From JAAZPG01 sp012797375 (GTDB lineage Bacteria; Acidobacteriota; Aminicenantia; Aminicenantales; UBA4085), in the NCBI GenBank assembly GCA_937868205.1, contig CALMMC010000091.1, forward strand, positions 5,389-69,388: a stretch of DNA of 64,000 bases, given 5' to 3'. Both the position numbers and the translations under genes were made by a program. Position 1 is the first letter of the stretch, and each line of letters begins with the position of its first letter. Positions 63,863-64,000 of the stretch are shown piece after piece. The notes under the pieces were generated by a model, which was not told where the DNA came from, ran no database searches, and worked only from the letters and a program-made list of their open reading frames with translations.

Positions 63863-64000
63863 TAAGACAACCCATTATGTAACACACAACCATCCCTACA
63901 CTTACCAATGTCAACCTCACATTCATCTACACTCCATCTCAACGATCCACATCAGAAACACACACTCACTACTCAAACCATCCACTACCTCACAATCACC
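63863..64000. other. Non-biological low-quality tail after adapter
   Basis: After the adapter and poly-A the sequence becomes an A/C/T-rich string almost free of G, unlike any genomic part of the window. It behaves like base calls past the end of the insert. Confidence 0.9.

Noticed and set aside
63652..63942. A 96-codon ORF with start inside the terminal region
   Set aside because: Its first half is translated Nextera adapter (FFFQAEDGIRD, DVYKRQ); only the last 44 residues are genomic.

Overview
The window is GC-rich DNA from a Gram-negative bacterium. It carries a TonB-dependent receptor, Wzm/Wzt O-antigen export, heptose-1-phosphate adenylyltransferase, a heptosyltransferase-type GT9 domain, several outer-membrane beta-barrels, Tat-type signals and SurA-like foldases. 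The overall style (CarboxypepD_reg/TonB receptors, M28 peptidases, an exported TldD, an ATP synthase cluster with two b subunits and no a/c genes) would fit an uncultured Acidobacteriota / Candidatus Aminicenantes-type genome. That assignment is inference. Promoters look sigma70-like (TTGACA/G, 17-18 bp, TAKAAT).

Layout. 1-6.3 kb: 5'-truncated polytopic membrane protein, TonB receptor, Tat-signalled NagZ. 6.3-10.5 kb: aspS and an exported M28 peptidase, then a decayed copy of the aspS promoter and first codons. 10.8-11.9 kb: a complete IS630-family element with an apparent -1 frameshift. 12-17.7 kb: hisS-accA, rlmB and small envelope proteins. 18-22.1 kb: plus-strand operon of a YbhN/LPG-synthase-type membrane protein, EnvC-like M23 protein, S41-family protein and YibQ-like deacetylase; the EnvC and S41 proteins have lost catalytic residues. 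23-24.8 kb: a spermidine synthase with a C-terminal extension that reads as two tandem SpeD-like domains. 26.3-31.7 kb: mfd followed by two parvulin foldases. 33.4-41.3 kb: LPS/O-antigen genes (rfaE2, wzt, wzm, glycosyltransferases, a GT4-GT9 fusion). 41.3-41.7 kb: a non-coding hairpin-rich element. 41.7-47.3 kb: ATP synthase genes b', b, delta, alpha, gamma, beta, epsilon. 47.4-50 kb: accD-folC and a receiver-domain protein whose phosphoacceptor Asp is Glu. 50.1-59.2 kb: a second glycan cluster (GT2, GT4, epimerase, two methyltransferases, asparagine-synthase homologue with Ser2, frameshifted GT2, large membrane protein). 59.4-63.5 kb: pmbA/tldD and a PP-loop ATPase.

The last 214 bases are not genomic. 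They are Illumina Nextera read-through (transposon end, i7 index, P7 segment, poly-A, then noise) and truncate a small membrane protein gene.

Together the genes describe envelope building (LPS and glycan export, cell-division peptidoglycan hydrolase control, outer-membrane protein folding), fatty-acid precursor synthesis split over two loci (accA, accD), translation (aspS, hisS, rlmB, trmN) and energy (F1Fo). No tRNA, rRNA or CRISPR array was recognised.
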